A stretch of DNA of 56,534 nt from Oleiagrimonas sp964566965 (lineage in GTDB: Bacteria; Pseudomonadota; Gammaproteobacteria; Xanthomonadales; Rhodanobacteraceae), in assembly GCA_964566965.1 (NCBI GenBank), contig CAZMKO010000008.1, positions 1 to 56,534 on the forward strand, written 5' to 3'. The notes below the pieces were generated by a model that did no database searches, had not been told where the DNA came from, and was given only the letters and a program-made list of their open reading frames with translations. Positions 35,101-43,080 of the stretch are shown here, one piece after another (the stretch's first letter is position 1; every line of letters begins with the position of its first letter). Both the position numbers and the translations under genes were made by a program.

Positions 35101-37882
35101 CGGCGACGCCGACGACGATGCCGTCAACGTGGCCCAGCTCAAGGGCGTGGCCGACGTGGCCAGCCGTGCGGTGCAGTATGACGGCGTCGACAAGGCGCAG
35201 GTGACCCTGGCCGGTCCGACCAGCGGTGACGGCGGCCTGACCGACGGTACCGTCATCACCAACCTGCGTCAGGGCGAGGTGAGCGCGACCAGCACCGATG
35301 CCGTCAATGGCGCACAGCTGGCGGCCTCCAACACGGCCATCGTGGATTATTTCGGTGGCACCACCGCCTACGACCCGACGACCAACACCTTCACCGGTCC
35401 GACATTCAGCATCACCGACGTGGACAGTGACGGCAATACCACCTCCAACGACTACGACAACGTCACCGATGCTTTCGCGGCGGTGGATTCGTCGGTGACC
35501 ACGGTCAACGACCGCGTGACCAACATCTACGAGACCGGCGTGAAGTATTTCCACGCCAACTCGACCGGAGCGGACAGCGATGCCGGCGGTACCGACGCCA
35601 TTGCCGTGGGGCCGGCCGCCACGGCTGGCGGCACGGATGCCATCGCGATCGGCAACGGGGCCGACGCCGGCATGGACGGCAGCATTGCCCTGGGTGCTGG
35701 TTCGGTGACCAGTGTGGGAGCACAGACCGACTACACGGCCTATGGCTTGAGTGCACCGCAGACGTCCGCGGGTGAGGTGAACGTGGGCAACCGCCAGATC
35801 ACCGGTGTGGCTGCCGGCGACGCCGACGACGATGCCGTCAACGTGGCCCAGCTCAAGGGCGTGGCCGACGTGGCCAGCCGTGCGGTGCAGTATGACGGCG
35901 TCGACAAGACGCAGGTGACCCTGGCCGGCCCGACCAGCGGTGACGGCGGCCTGACCGACGGTACCGTCATCACCAACCTGCATCAGGGCCAGGTGGTGGC
36001 GGGCAGCACGGATGCCGTCAACGGCAGCCAACTGTTCGACACCAACCGTACCGTGGCCAGCTATTTCGGGGGCGTGACCGGCTACGACGGCAGCACCAAC
36101 ACCTGGGCACCGCCCAACTTCACCATCACCCAGATTGACACCGACGGCACCGCCACATCGGGTGACTATGACAATGTCACCGATGCGTTCGCGGCGGTGG
36201 ACGGGTCGTTGACCAACATCAACCAGCGCATTACCGATGCCACCGGCGATCTCAAGTACTTCCATGCCAACAGCAGCGGTGCCGATGCCGATGCCGCCGG
36301 TGACCGCAGTGTGGCCATGGGCGGTGATGCGGTTGCCCAGGGCAACGGCAGCGTGGCCGCCGGTGATGGTGCGCAGGCAACGACCGACGGCGCCGTGGCC
36401 ATCGGCCAGCAGGCCAGTGCCGACGGTGGGCAGGCCGTGGCCATCGGCAACGGTGCGCAAGCCAGCGGCGATGGTGCCGTGTCCATCGGCGATCCCAATG
36501 TGGTGGCCGGTGATGGCGCGGTGGGTCTGGGCAAGGACAACCAGGCGACTGGCGACGGCGCGATTGCTCTGGGTCAGGACAACCAGGCCGTGGGCGAGGG
36601 TGCCGTGGCGTTCGGCAATGCCGCGCAGGCCAGTGCCGACGGTGCCCTGGCGTTGGGCAACGAGGCCAATGCCAGCGTCGCCGGCGGCATCGCACTGGGT
36701 GCCGGCTCCGTGGCCGACCGCACCGGAACGGGCCAGGAGGCGTTCACGGGCGTAGCGGTGCCGGGTACCGGGGCGGTGTCCGTGGGCGCGGATGGCCAGG
36801 AGCGCCAGATCACCCATGTGGCCGGAGGCACCGAGGACACCGATGCCGTCAATCTGCGTCAGCTGCGGGAAGTCGATTCACGCATCGGCAGCCTGGGGGA
36901 CCTGGCGGTGTTGTACGACGATGCCGGCAAAACCCGGGTTACCTTCAACAACGGCGGTTCCGCGGTGCTGCTGACCAATGTGGCCGGCGGTGACATCAGC
37001 GCCACCAGCCTGGATGCGATCAACGGCTCGCAGCTGTATTTCTGGACTCAGGACACGGGCAACAGCTACAGCAACTACAGCCTGTACCAGCAGATCCAGA
37101 ACTTGACCAACAGCGACGAGTTTGCCGTCAACAACACCGACAACCTGCCCAAGGCGGACGCGCAGGGCGACAATTCCGCCGCGGGTGGCGCCGGCACCGT
37201 GGCAGCGGGCAGCGACAGCACGGCACTGGGCAACGGGGCTCAGGCCGAAGGTGACAACTCGGTGGCATTGGGTGCCGGCTCCGTGGCCACGCGCGACAAC
37301 GCGGTGTCGGTCGGCTCCAAGGGCCATGAACGGCAGGTCACCCATGTGGCTGCCGGCAGCGAGGATACCGACGCGGTCAACGTGGCGCAGCTCAAGCAGA
37401 GCACGGCCGGAACAGTGCAGTACGACAAGAGCAAGGATGGTTCGGTCGACTACGGCAGCATCACGTTGGGTGCTCCGGACGGCCGATCCGCGCCGACCGT
37501 GGTGCGCAACGTGGGCGACGGCAAGGCCGACACCGACGCGGTCAATGTGCGTCAGTTGCATGCCGGTGTCCAGGAGGCCGAGAACTGGGCCAAGAACTAC
37601 ACCGACGAACAGATTGGCGGCCTCAGCAGGCAGTTGAACAACGTCGGCAACAAGGCCTACGCGGGCGTGGCTTCGGCCATGGCCATGGCCGGTCTGCCAC
37701 AGGCATACCTGCCGGGCAAGAACATGGTTTCGATTGCCGGAAGCAGTTTCCATGGCGAGTCCAGCGTCGCGGTGGGCGTGTCGATGATTTCCGAGGGCGG
37801 CAAGTGGGTCTACAAACTCAACGGCACCGACAATTCCAGGGGCGACGCGGGCGTTTCCGTCGGTGTCGGGTTCCAGTGGTGA
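32159..37882 (+). CDS. YadA-like trimeric autotransporter adhesin
   Basis: A 1907-residue type Vc autotransporter that should form a trimeric surface fibre. Residues 1-25 are an ESPR-type extended signal region (MNTIYRIVWNRSRQAWEV), with cleavage near PVHA-ADTD at about 67. An Ala/Pro/Thr-rich region of over 300 residues follows. The stalk and head contain Hep_Hag repeats (AIAVGPAATA, AIAIGNGADA) and many YadA neck motifs (DAVNVAQLK, DAVNGSQL). The C-terminal membrane anchor runs from NKAYAGVASAMAMAGLPQAY to the terminal GVGFQW. A 238-residue block is duplicated in tandem. The gene is followed 37 nt later by a TpgA-like lipoprotein gene. Confidence 0.95.
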   Translation: MNTIYRIVWNRSRQAWEVASELARRGHGGADSVAVRTAGGGRLRRLPLALGYMLGGWLMVAAMPVHAADTDAAQMHQRMRKVDTRLADLSDLMVKYDDGAAPPRATSAPERQPAAATPPAPRPNATAVVSSVAKVSSDSPASSDTAPPSSAPADRSGRVKHAVAASHTASRTDVRSPHLASDAQIAAVLAARDGRSAAASDSTARSGSVWVVGSDGALRVTNTADSRPAASAPRVAAAAAPAQHASGVMAPRDANVSTDGEATVAVAADSPSLPDVDIERTATIRMPSAGALATVSTNVPASVPDTARRGVDAAGLPSAPEPVPAPLPPRPDPVMKQSLVADVAHPAGDAAVASQTSSLVLDVNPSDVNLAVAGMDRARGSLEPAADLADTGTATAGDSGRIVAAAVDEPVPYRFSSGDAQGMTFSSSAMRGSAMAVTPMALQPGDPRRPRPIETPAPGLIVSNNGLVGGALGLLGNSTDSLFNGGGSEHYVSAGSLRVSNANFSQAYGVTSVLGIPLVNLTPVGSVLEDVDGDLVGGTGSNSHLTLIGGVTSGNYIRNINNGAAGGLLGLLLPDEAPDWASECMNVLGLVKTECWGVNAAQDYQVLVGDGASANGSKEVVIGTNASHTLAEVDADEAFPGDGRNDETNPSGVPTSDYAARLGHSVVIGDDASGNKNGQTILGAEATSDKANSVALGYQSEAVRGGDPDYDNAYGLQGLSQASAGEVAVGRAGSERQITHVAAGTEDHDAVNVMQLKGAVSGAVAGAVLYDVDAGGDPLNHVTLTGDGTGAPVGIGNLAAGEVSATSTDAVNGAQLAASNTAIVDYFGGTTAYDPTTNTFTGPTFSITDVDSDGNTTSNDYDNVTDAFAAVDSSVTTVNDRVTNIYETGVKYFHANSTGADSDAGGTDAIAVGPAATAGGTDAIAIGNGADAGMDGSIALGAGSVTSVGAQTDYTAYGLSAPQTSAGEVNVGNRQITGVAAGDADDDAVNVAQLKGVADVASRAVQYDGVDKAQVTLAGPTSGDGGLTDGTVITNLRQGEVSATSTDAVNGAQLAASNTAIVDYFGGTTAYDPTTNTFTGPTFSITDVDSDGNTTSNDYDNVTDAFAAVDSSVTTVNDRVTNIYETGVKYFHANSTGADSDAGGTDAIAVGPAATAGGTDAIAIGNGADAGMDGSIALGAGSVTSVGAQTDYTAYGLSAPQTSAGEVNVGNRQITGVAAGDADDDAVNVAQLKGVADVASRAVQYDGVDKTQVTLAGPTSGDGGLTDGTVITNLHQGQVVAGSTDAVNGSQLFDTNRTVASYFGGVTGYDGSTNTWAPPNFTITQIDTDGTATSGDYDNVTDAFAAVDGSLTNINQRITDATGDLKYFHANSSGADADAAGDRSVAMGGDAVAQGNGSVAAGDGAQATTDGAVAIGQQASADGGQAVAIGNGAQASGDGAVSIGDPNVVAGDGAVGLGKDNQATGDGAIALGQDNQAVGEGAVAFGNAAQASADGALALGNEANASVAGGIALGAGSVADRTGTGQEAFTGVAVPGTGAVSVGADGQERQITHVAGGTEDTDAVNLRQLREVDSRIGSLGDLAVLYDDAGKTRVTFNNGGSAVLLTNVAGGDISATSLDAINGSQLYFWTQDTGNSYSNYSLYQQIQNLTNSDEFAVNNTDNLPKADAQGDNSAAGGAGTVAAGSDSTALGNGAQAEGDNSVALGAGSVATRDNAVSVGSKGHERQVTHVAAGSEDTDAVNVAQLKQSTAGTVQYDKSKDGSVDYGSITLGAPDGRSAPTVVRNVGDGKADTDAVNVRQLHAGVQEAENWAKNYTDEQIGGLSRQLNNVGNKAYAGVASAMAMAGLPQAYLPGKNMVSIAGSSFHGESSVAVGVSMISEGGKWVYKLNGTDNSRGDAGVSVGVGFQW
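34558..35271 (+). repeat. 714-bp in-frame tandem repeat inside the adhesin, unit 1
   Basis: This unit encodes about 238 residues (roughly 801-1038) with a neck, a stalk, a head repeat and another neck. It is followed directly by a second unit in the same frame. I found only three base differences between them, all in the last 80 bases. Confidence 0.95.
35272..35985 (+). repeat. 714-bp in-frame tandem repeat inside the adhesin, unit 2
   Basis: Second copy of the unit. The differences seen are G35195 versus A35909, T35215 versus C35929 and G35268 versus A35982. The divergence at the right end suggests the boundary of the duplication or conversion tract. Confidence 0.95.
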
Positions 37883-37919
37883 GGCGGGGCGTGGCAACCA
37901 AGGTCCGGGAGGTCAGGGC

Positions 37920-38741
37920 ATGAAGATGAAACGGATACTCGAAGCGGCATTGCTGGGACTGACCATGTTCGTCATGGCCGGGTGCGGCACGGTCAGCAAG
38001 CACGTGGCGAAGGACGGCAGTGGGGCGGGGGAGCTGATATTCCCGGATCCGGCCAAGGCGTCGATCAAGGGCGGCACCTTTCCGGATGTCGCCGATCTGC
38101 GCAACGTGGCGCCGGGCATGACCAAGGATCAGCTCTATCAGATGTTCGGTCGTCCGCACTTCAACGAAGGGGTGCTCGGTGTACGCGAATGGGACTACCT
38201 GTTCAACTTCAGGAGCGGCCAGGGGGATCAGTACGTGACCTGCGAGTTCAAGGTCCTGTTCGACCGGCAGCACCTGGCGCAGAGCTTCTACTGGAAGCCG
38301 TCCAGCTGCGCGGATTTGATTCACCCCAAACCGGTGGCGGAGGCGCCGCCACCGCCGGCTCCGTTGCCCGAGAAGCCGATCCGTCTTGCGGCCGACACAC
38401 TGTTCGCGTTCGACAAGTTCGAACTCACGCCCGAAGGCCGGCATGCGCTCGATGGTTTGCTTGACACGATTCGCAGTGCCAGCGAAGTCCAGAACATCCG
38501 CATCGTGGGATACACCGACCGCATCGGCAGTGACGCCTACAACATGAAACTGTCCCGACAACGAGCCGGGGCCGTGCGCGATTATCTGGTCGGGCACGGT
38601 GTATCACAGGAGGCGCTCAGCACGGAAGGACGAGGCGAAGCCGATCCCGTCGTTCCCTGCGACGGTGTGCCTGCCGCAAACCTGATCGCGTGCCTTGCGC
38701 CCAATCGCCGCGTGGAAATTTCCGGTCAGGCCCGGCGCTGA
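37920..38741 (+). CDS. tpgA: TpgA-like lipoprotein with BamE-like and OmpA domains
   Basis: A 273-residue lipoprotein with lipobox VMAGC (Cys22). Residues of roughly 50-120 form a SmpA/OmlA (BamE-like) domain (VAPGMTKDQLYQMFGRPHF, VREWDYLFNFRSG). After a Pro-rich linker (PPPPAPLPEKP), residues 160-270 form an OmpA/Pal peptidoglycan-binding domain with IRIVGYTDRIGSDAYN and LSRQRAGAVRDYL. The same fusion next to a trimeric autotransporter is described as TpgA in Acinetobacter, where it links the Ata adhesin to the cell wall and aids its biogenesis. It lies 37 nt after the adhesin with a GGGAGG ribosome site, so the two are very likely an operon. ATG at 37926 is an alternative start. Confidence 0.9.
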   Translation: MKMKRILEAALLGLTMFVMAGCGTVSKHVAKDGSGAGELIFPDPAKASIKGGTFPDVADLRNVAPGMTKDQLYQMFGRPHFNEGVLGVREWDYLFNFRSGQGDQYVTCEFKVLFDRQHLAQSFYWKPSSCADLIHPKPVAEAPPPPAPLPEKPIRLAADTLFAFDKFELTPEGRHALDGLLDTIRSASEVQNIRIVGYTDRIGSDAYNMKLSRQRAGAVRDYLVGHGVSQEALSTEGRGEADPVVPCDGVPAANLIACLAPNRRVEISGQARR

Positions 38742-38753
38742 GTACTCGTCGCG

Positions 38754-38861
38754 ACGGGTTTGGTCGGCATCTTGCGGCCCAGTGGTCCATATACCTTCCC
38801 CCTGGTAAGCGGGAGTGCTCTCCCGCGTATGGCCACCCTGCAAGGTGCCGACCAAACCCGT
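38754..38861. other. 108-bp nested-hairpin element in the convergent tpgA gap
   Basis: Outer arms of 22 bp (38754-38775 and 38840-38861) pair fully with a single G-U. Inside, GTGG-CCATA-type arms pair with TATGGCCAC with one bulge, and two more hairpins form: TACC/GGTA (38792-38806) and GCGGGAG-TGCT-CTCCCGC (38809-38826). The element fills the gap between two convergent genes and has no T-run on either side. Confidence 0.7.
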
Positions 38862-38911
38862 TTCACCGGTTTCGATCCGCCGGCGGCGTGCCGGTGATCG
38901 CCGGGGCCGGT

Positions 38912-39988
38912 TCAGGCGCCGCCGCGTGACAGCGAGCGACGCAGGCGCGAAAACATGCGCTTGCCGTCCGTTTCCACGGGAGCATCGGTGTCCGGTGTGA
39001 TGCCGGCCGAGACATGGCCGGCCATGCTGTAGGCGTTGATGAAGTCGGCCACGTCGCCGACAGGGGCATTGGCGGCCGAGGCGATATCGCCCAGCGTTCC
39101 CGGGCCTTTCATCATGGCCGTGGCGATGCGGAAGTGGCGGGGGAATTCCCGTTCGATCTGTGGCCAGCGGGTGAGCCGGTAGGTGGCGTGCGGATCGAGG
39201 TCGGGCGACAGGCTGCCGGGAGTCGCGCACAAGGCGGCGAACCACAGCAGGCGGGTCATGGGGATGACCGCCTCCTGGCGCATGCCTGCCACTTCATCGG
39301 CACCCAGGGCGCGTACCGAACTGATCGGTTGATCCAGTAGCGAAACCAGCGGCTTCAGGGTGGTCGATCCGGTGTATCCGCCGCGTTCCGGATCCAGGCG
39401 CAGCCGTACGCCGTCATGGTCCAGTTCGACCGCATGCTCCAATTGCCCGCGCATCAGGCAGACCCCGAGGGGCGTATCCGGCGACGGCGTGTCATGGTCG
39501 GACGTGGCGTCGACGGCGTCGGTGCCGGTGTCGGGTTCGGCCGGCATCCCCGGCGCGATGAACTCGCTGGCCGCGAACGGGTCATCGGTGGCCGTCGGCG
39601 CGGCGGCCGGAGCCGGCGATGGAGCGGGAGCGGCTGGCGGTGCGGCGACCGGCGGTGCAACGGATGCCGCCGGCACGCCGTCGCCTTGTCCGGCGGCCAG
39701 GCTGTCGAGCATGTCGGCGAGGTCGCGTGTACGCAACGGCTTGTCCAGTGCCAGGCCGTCTCGATGGGCACGGGTGTCGTTGCTGTAGGCGACCACCGTT
39801 TGCCCGCCGCCGACGGCGCGCAGCCAGTCCATGTGACCCCATACGGTGTCCACGTCGACCACCAGGAGCACGGCCGGTGGCGTGTCCACCAGCTTCCACG
39901 GATGAGTGGGCAAGGAGCCGAGCGCGGCTTCGAACATGGCGGCGTCCGTGTCGGACAGGCCCGACAAGGCGATAGTGTGATCGTTCAT
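38912..39988 (-). CDS. uncharacterised protein with degenerate receiver-like N-terminus
   Basis: I do not recognise this 358-residue protein. Residues 1-105 resemble a response-regulator receiver fold in outline (VLLVVDVDTVWGHMDWLRA, VVAYSNDTRAH, LDKPLRTRDLADMLDSL), including the terminal Lys-Pro, but a clear phosphorylation pocket is not evident. A Pro/Ala-rich linker follows (residues 112-150). The C-terminal 200 residues end with a helical segment TRWPQIEREFPRHFRIATAM and TLGDIASAANAPVGDVADFI that could be a winged-helix domain, then a basic tail. There is no signal peptide, so it should be cytoplasmic. It converges with tpgA. A regulatory or scaffold role is only an inference. Confidence 0.7.
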   Translation of the reverse strand: MNDHTIALSGLSDTDAAMFEAALGSLPTHPWKLVDTPPAVLLVVDVDTVWGHMDWLRAVGGGQTVVAYSNDTRAHRDGLALDKPLRTRDLADMLDSLAAGQGDGVPAASVAPPVAAPPAAPAPSPAPAAAPTATDDPFAASEFIAPGMPAEPDTGTDAVDATSDHDTPSPDTPLGVCLMRGQLEHAVELDHDGVRLRLDPERGGYTGSTTLKPLVSLLDQPISSVRALGADEVAGMRQEAVIPMTRLLWFAALCATPGSLSPDLDPHATYRLTRWPQIEREFPRHFRIATAMMKGPGTLGDIASAANAPVGDVADFINAYSMAGHVSAGITPDTDAPVETDGKRMFSRLRRSLSRGGA

Positions 39989-40363
39989 GTGTGTCCCCCT
40001 TGGTGGCCGCCATGTCGGATCCCAACCCGTACACGCGCGCCGAAGCGTCGAACCGTTTTTTCGTCGCACCGGTCCATGACCGTGACCGAGGCCGTCACCG
40101 TGACGACCGCGCCGCGGCGAGCGGAATGCAGCCTGCCTGGCGGGCAGCGGTCGCCGGTCCGCGACATGAAAACCCGCCTATTGTCGTTGTATTTCGGTGC
40201 GCGTCAACGTTGTGGCCGCGATCCTGTGAGCCAGGTCGGGTTCATCGGGTCGTTGCCGGCGCAGTCGGTGCATGCTGCACCGGTGGAACAGGCACGTTGC
40301 ATCGCGTTGGGGTACAGTGGCGGCGTCAGTCGTTGCCTTTTCGACAGTTCACGGGAGAAAACC
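39989..40363. other. non-coding gap of 375 bp
   Basis: This gap between two divergent genes should carry both promoters. I see several short GC-rich inverted repeats, for example GCCTGCC with GGGCAGC near 40133-40150, but no convincing promoter hexamers, terminator or RNA gene. An ACGGGAG ribosome site lies just before the next gene. Confidence 0.5.
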
Positions 40364-40789
40364 ATGAAGTGCCTGGCATGGGTTCTGGCGCTGGCATTCG
40401 CCGGCACCGCCGTCGCGGCCGATGCGCCGTCCACGCACACCGCCCCCGAGGGGGCCGAGGTGTATATCATTTCGCCGGCCGACGGGGCGCACGTCAGCAG
40501 CCCGTTCACGGTGAAATTCGGTTTGCGCGGCATGGGCGTGGCGCCCGCGGGCGTGGACAAGCCCGATACCGGCCATCATCACCTGCTCATTGACGTCGAT
40601 ACCCTGCCACCTGCCGGTCAGCCGATTCCGGCGGACGACAAGCACGTGCACTTCGGAGGCGGCCAGACCGAGGCGGAAGTGACCTTGCCGTCGGGCACGC
40701 ATACCTTGCAACTGGACCTGGGCGACATGAACCACGTTCCCTTCGATCCGCCGCTGGTATCCAGGAAGATCACTGTCCACGTCGACTGA
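40364..40789 (+). CDS. exported DUF4399-family protein
   Basis: A 141-residue protein with a clear signal peptide (MKCLAWVLALAFAGTAVA) and a mature domain of the DUF4399 type. Visible features are VYIISPADGAHVSSPFTVKFG, the His-rich TGHHHLLIDVD and HVHFGGGQTEAEVTLPSG, and the ending LVSRKITVHVD. The histidines HHH and HVHF suggest possible metal binding, but this is an inference. The family's function is unknown. The ATG at 40364 is preceded by ACGGGAGAAAACC. Confidence 0.85.
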   Translation: MKCLAWVLALAFAGTAVAADAPSTHTAPEGAEVYIISPADGAHVSSPFTVKFGLRGMGVAPAGVDKPDTGHHHLLIDVDTLPPAGQPIPADDKHVHFGGGQTEAEVTLPSGTHTLQLDLGDMNHVPFDPPLVSRKITVHVD

Positions 40790-40816
40790 AACGTCGTCCC
40801 GCATGCGGCGCTGCCC

Positions 40817-41563
40817 TCAGTCGCCGAAATACACCGCCAATCCCATGCCGCCTTGCCATGGGTCGACATGGCCTCCCAGGCGGTGGCGGGCGCTGATGTC
40901 CCATTGCACACGCGGCGACATGTTCCAGACGAGGCCGGCGCCGGCCATGCTGCCGCTGCCCTCGTCGTGGGCATGCTGCAGGCCCAGTTCCACGTAGACC
41001 GCGACGGACGCGCCCCATTGCCAACCTTCGTTGATGGCCAGCAGCTGGTGACTCGCGTTGCCGCCGGCCAGTTCCGCGTACAGGCCGCTGGAGCGCCCCG
41101 CATCGTGGTCCCAATTGAAGCTCGCGCCGAGCAGGTATTGGCGGTCCGGATTGCGGAAGGCGCGGGCGCCGTCGGTGAGCTCCACGCTTCCGAGCAGCCC
41201 CCAGCTGAAACGGCCACGCGCGGCCGGCGCCCATTTGACAGCCAGGGACGTATCGGCGCGGCCGTCCGCGTGTCGACCGTGCCCGTCCAGTCAGCTCCAC
41301 CCGGTGCCGGCCTGCAATTCCAGGGCATGCCCGATGCCGACACGCAGCAGGGTATCGGCATCCAGATTCGAGAGGCCGTCATCGTGGCTCAGGTCGGGAA
41401 GCCCCTGTTCCAGCATGATGTCGCCGGTGTCCAGTACCGACGGGGTGAAGCCCAGGCCGGGGCGGTCGTAGCCGGGATTGTTGTCGGCCTGCGCCAGTGC
41501 GGCCGGCGAAGCGAGGAGCGAAACGAAGGCAAGGACTGGCCCCGTGTATCGGTTAAAATGCAT
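40817..41563 (-). pseudogene. outer-membrane transporter-like gene interrupted by an in-frame TGA
   Basis: One frame of 249 codons encodes a signal peptide (YTGPVLAFVSLLASPAALA) and a barrel-like protein resembling the MetA-pathway phenol degradation/transporter group (DRPGLGFTPSVLDTGDIMLEQGLP, then YLLGASFNWDHD, ending MGLAVYFGD). After codon 90 (GTGWS) the frame meets TGA at 41293-41291. Reading continues in the same frame with LDGHGRHADGRADTS and a normal C-terminal half. A single CGA-to-TGA change would explain this, because Arg is a plausible residue there. It could be a genuine nonsense mutation or a sequencing error. The start is only 26 bp from gltX, divergent. Confidence 0.75.
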
Positions 41564-41589
41564 GGTTTATTCCCCGTTGGACCGTTGTG

Positions 41590-43011
41590 ATGAGCTTCCG
41601 TACCCGTTTCGCCCCCAGCCCCACCGGATTCTTGCATATCGGCGGCGCCCGCACGGCGCTGTATGCGTGGCTGGAAGCACGACGCCACGGTGGCGAGTTC
41701 GTGCTGCGCATCGAGGACACCGACCGCGAGCGCTCCACCGATGCGGCGGTACAGGCGATCGTCGACGGCATGGCCTGGCTTGGTCTGGAGCACGATCTGG
41801 GGCCGTACTACCAGACCCGGCGTTTGGATCGTTACCGCGAAGTGGCTGCCCGGCTGCTGGACGAGGGCAAGGCGTATTACGCCTACGAGACCAAGGACGA
41901 GATCGAGGCCATGCGCGAGGCGGCCCGCGCTCGAGGCGAGAAACCGCGCTACAACGGCTATTACCGCGACCGCAACGAACCATACCGGGAGGATCCCAAT
42001 CGGGTGATCCGTTTCAAGACCCCGCGTGACGGCAACGTGGTGTTCGAGGACAAGGTCAAGGGCCGCATCGAGATCGCCAACAGCGAGCTGGATGACCTGG
42101 TGATTTTCCGTTCCGACGGTTTTCCCACCTACAACTTCGCGGTCGTGGTGGACGACATGGACATGGGTATCACCGAGGTCATCCGCGGTGACGACCACGT
42201 CAACAACACGCCGCGACAGATCAACATCTACCAGGCGTTGGACGCGCCGGTGCCGACTTTCGCGCACCTGCCGATGATCCTCGACAAAGACGGCAAGAAG
42301 CTGTCCAAGCGCACCAACGCGGTGAGTGTCATGGACTACCGCGAGCAGGGGTTCCTGCCGCATGCGGTGCTCAACTACCTGGTCCGCCTGGGCTGGTCGC
42401 ATGGCGACCAGGAACTGTTTTCCATTACCGAGATGCAGCGTCTGTTCGATATCGGCGACGTGCACAAGGCCGCCGCGCGCTTCGATACCGAAAAACTGGC
42501 CTGGCTGAACCAGCAGTACCTGAAAAACGACGCGCCGGCGTCCCTGGTGTCCGAATTCACTTGGCATTTGCAGCGTGCCGGTATCGATGTCGCGACCGGG
42601 CCGGACCCGGCGGCGGTCATCGTCGCGTTGCGCGAGCGTGTGCATACGCTGAAGGAAATGGCCGAGCGTGCGCGTATCTGGTACGGGCCGATCACGGCGT
42701 GGGATCCCAAGGCCGTACGCAAGCATCTGGGGGCGACGACAGCACCCGACGTGCTTGAGGCGGCGCGCGTGGCGCTGGCGGAATTGCCGGTCTGGGCGCC
42801 GGACCCGATCCACGAAGTCGTGCGTCAGGTGGCCGAAAAGCTGGATATCGGCATGGGCAAGGTGGCGCAACCGTTGCGGGTGGCCATGACCGGCACCCAG
42901 GTGTCGCCGTCGATCCAGGAAACCATCTGTCTGTGTGGACGGGACACCGCGCTGGCCCGGATCGAGGAGGCACAACGCCGCGCCCGGGCCGTGCGTGCCG
43001 AGGCCGGCTGA
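41590..43011 (+). CDS. gltX: glutamyl-tRNA synthetase
   Basis: GltX charges tRNA-Glu with glutamate. The 473-residue class I synthetase has the HIGH-type signature at residues 16-19 (HIGG in PTGFLHIGGARTALY) and the KMSKS-type motif KLSKR at 237-241. Other conserved parts are RIEDTDRERS and IRGDDHVNNTPRQIN. The C-terminal anticodon-binding helical region is complete, and the length is normal. The ATG at 41590 is preferred. A GTG one codon earlier is possible. It is divergent from the broken transporter-like gene, and zur follows 69 bp later on the same strand. Confidence 0.98.
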   Translation: MSFRTRFAPSPTGFLHIGGARTALYAWLEARRHGGEFVLRIEDTDRERSTDAAVQAIVDGMAWLGLEHDLGPYYQTRRLDRYREVAARLLDEGKAYYAYETKDEIEAMREAARARGEKPRYNGYYRDRNEPYREDPNRVIRFKTPRDGNVVFEDKVKGRIEIANSELDDLVIFRSDGFPTYNFAVVVDDMDMGITEVIRGDDHVNNTPRQINIYQALDAPVPTFAHLPMILDKDGKKLSKRTNAVSVMDYREQGFLPHAVLNYLVRLGWSHGDQELFSITEMQRLFDIGDVHKAAARFDTEKLAWLNQQYLKNDAPASLVSEFTWHLQRAGIDVATGPDPAAVIVALRERVHTLKEMAERARIWYGPITAWDPKAVRKHLGATTAPDVLEAARVALAELPVWAPDPIHEVVRQVAEKLDIGMGKVAQPLRVAMTGTQVSPSIQETICLCGRDTALARIEEAQRRARAVRAEAG

Positions 43012-43080
43012 AACACGGTCAGCGAAACCGGCGGTGACCGGACACTTGCATTGCCGGGCGCCTGGCCGCATCTTTGCAGC

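Noticed and set aside
34558..35985. CRISPR-like periodicity in the adhesin
   Set aside because: The repeat unit is 714 bp and coding, with no short repeats separated by unique spacers.
32927..36817. A 1296-codon open frame on the minus strand opposite the adhesin
   Set aside because: It is antisense to a clear autotransporter, has no domain or signal features, and its repeats only mirror the adhesin's tandem duplication.
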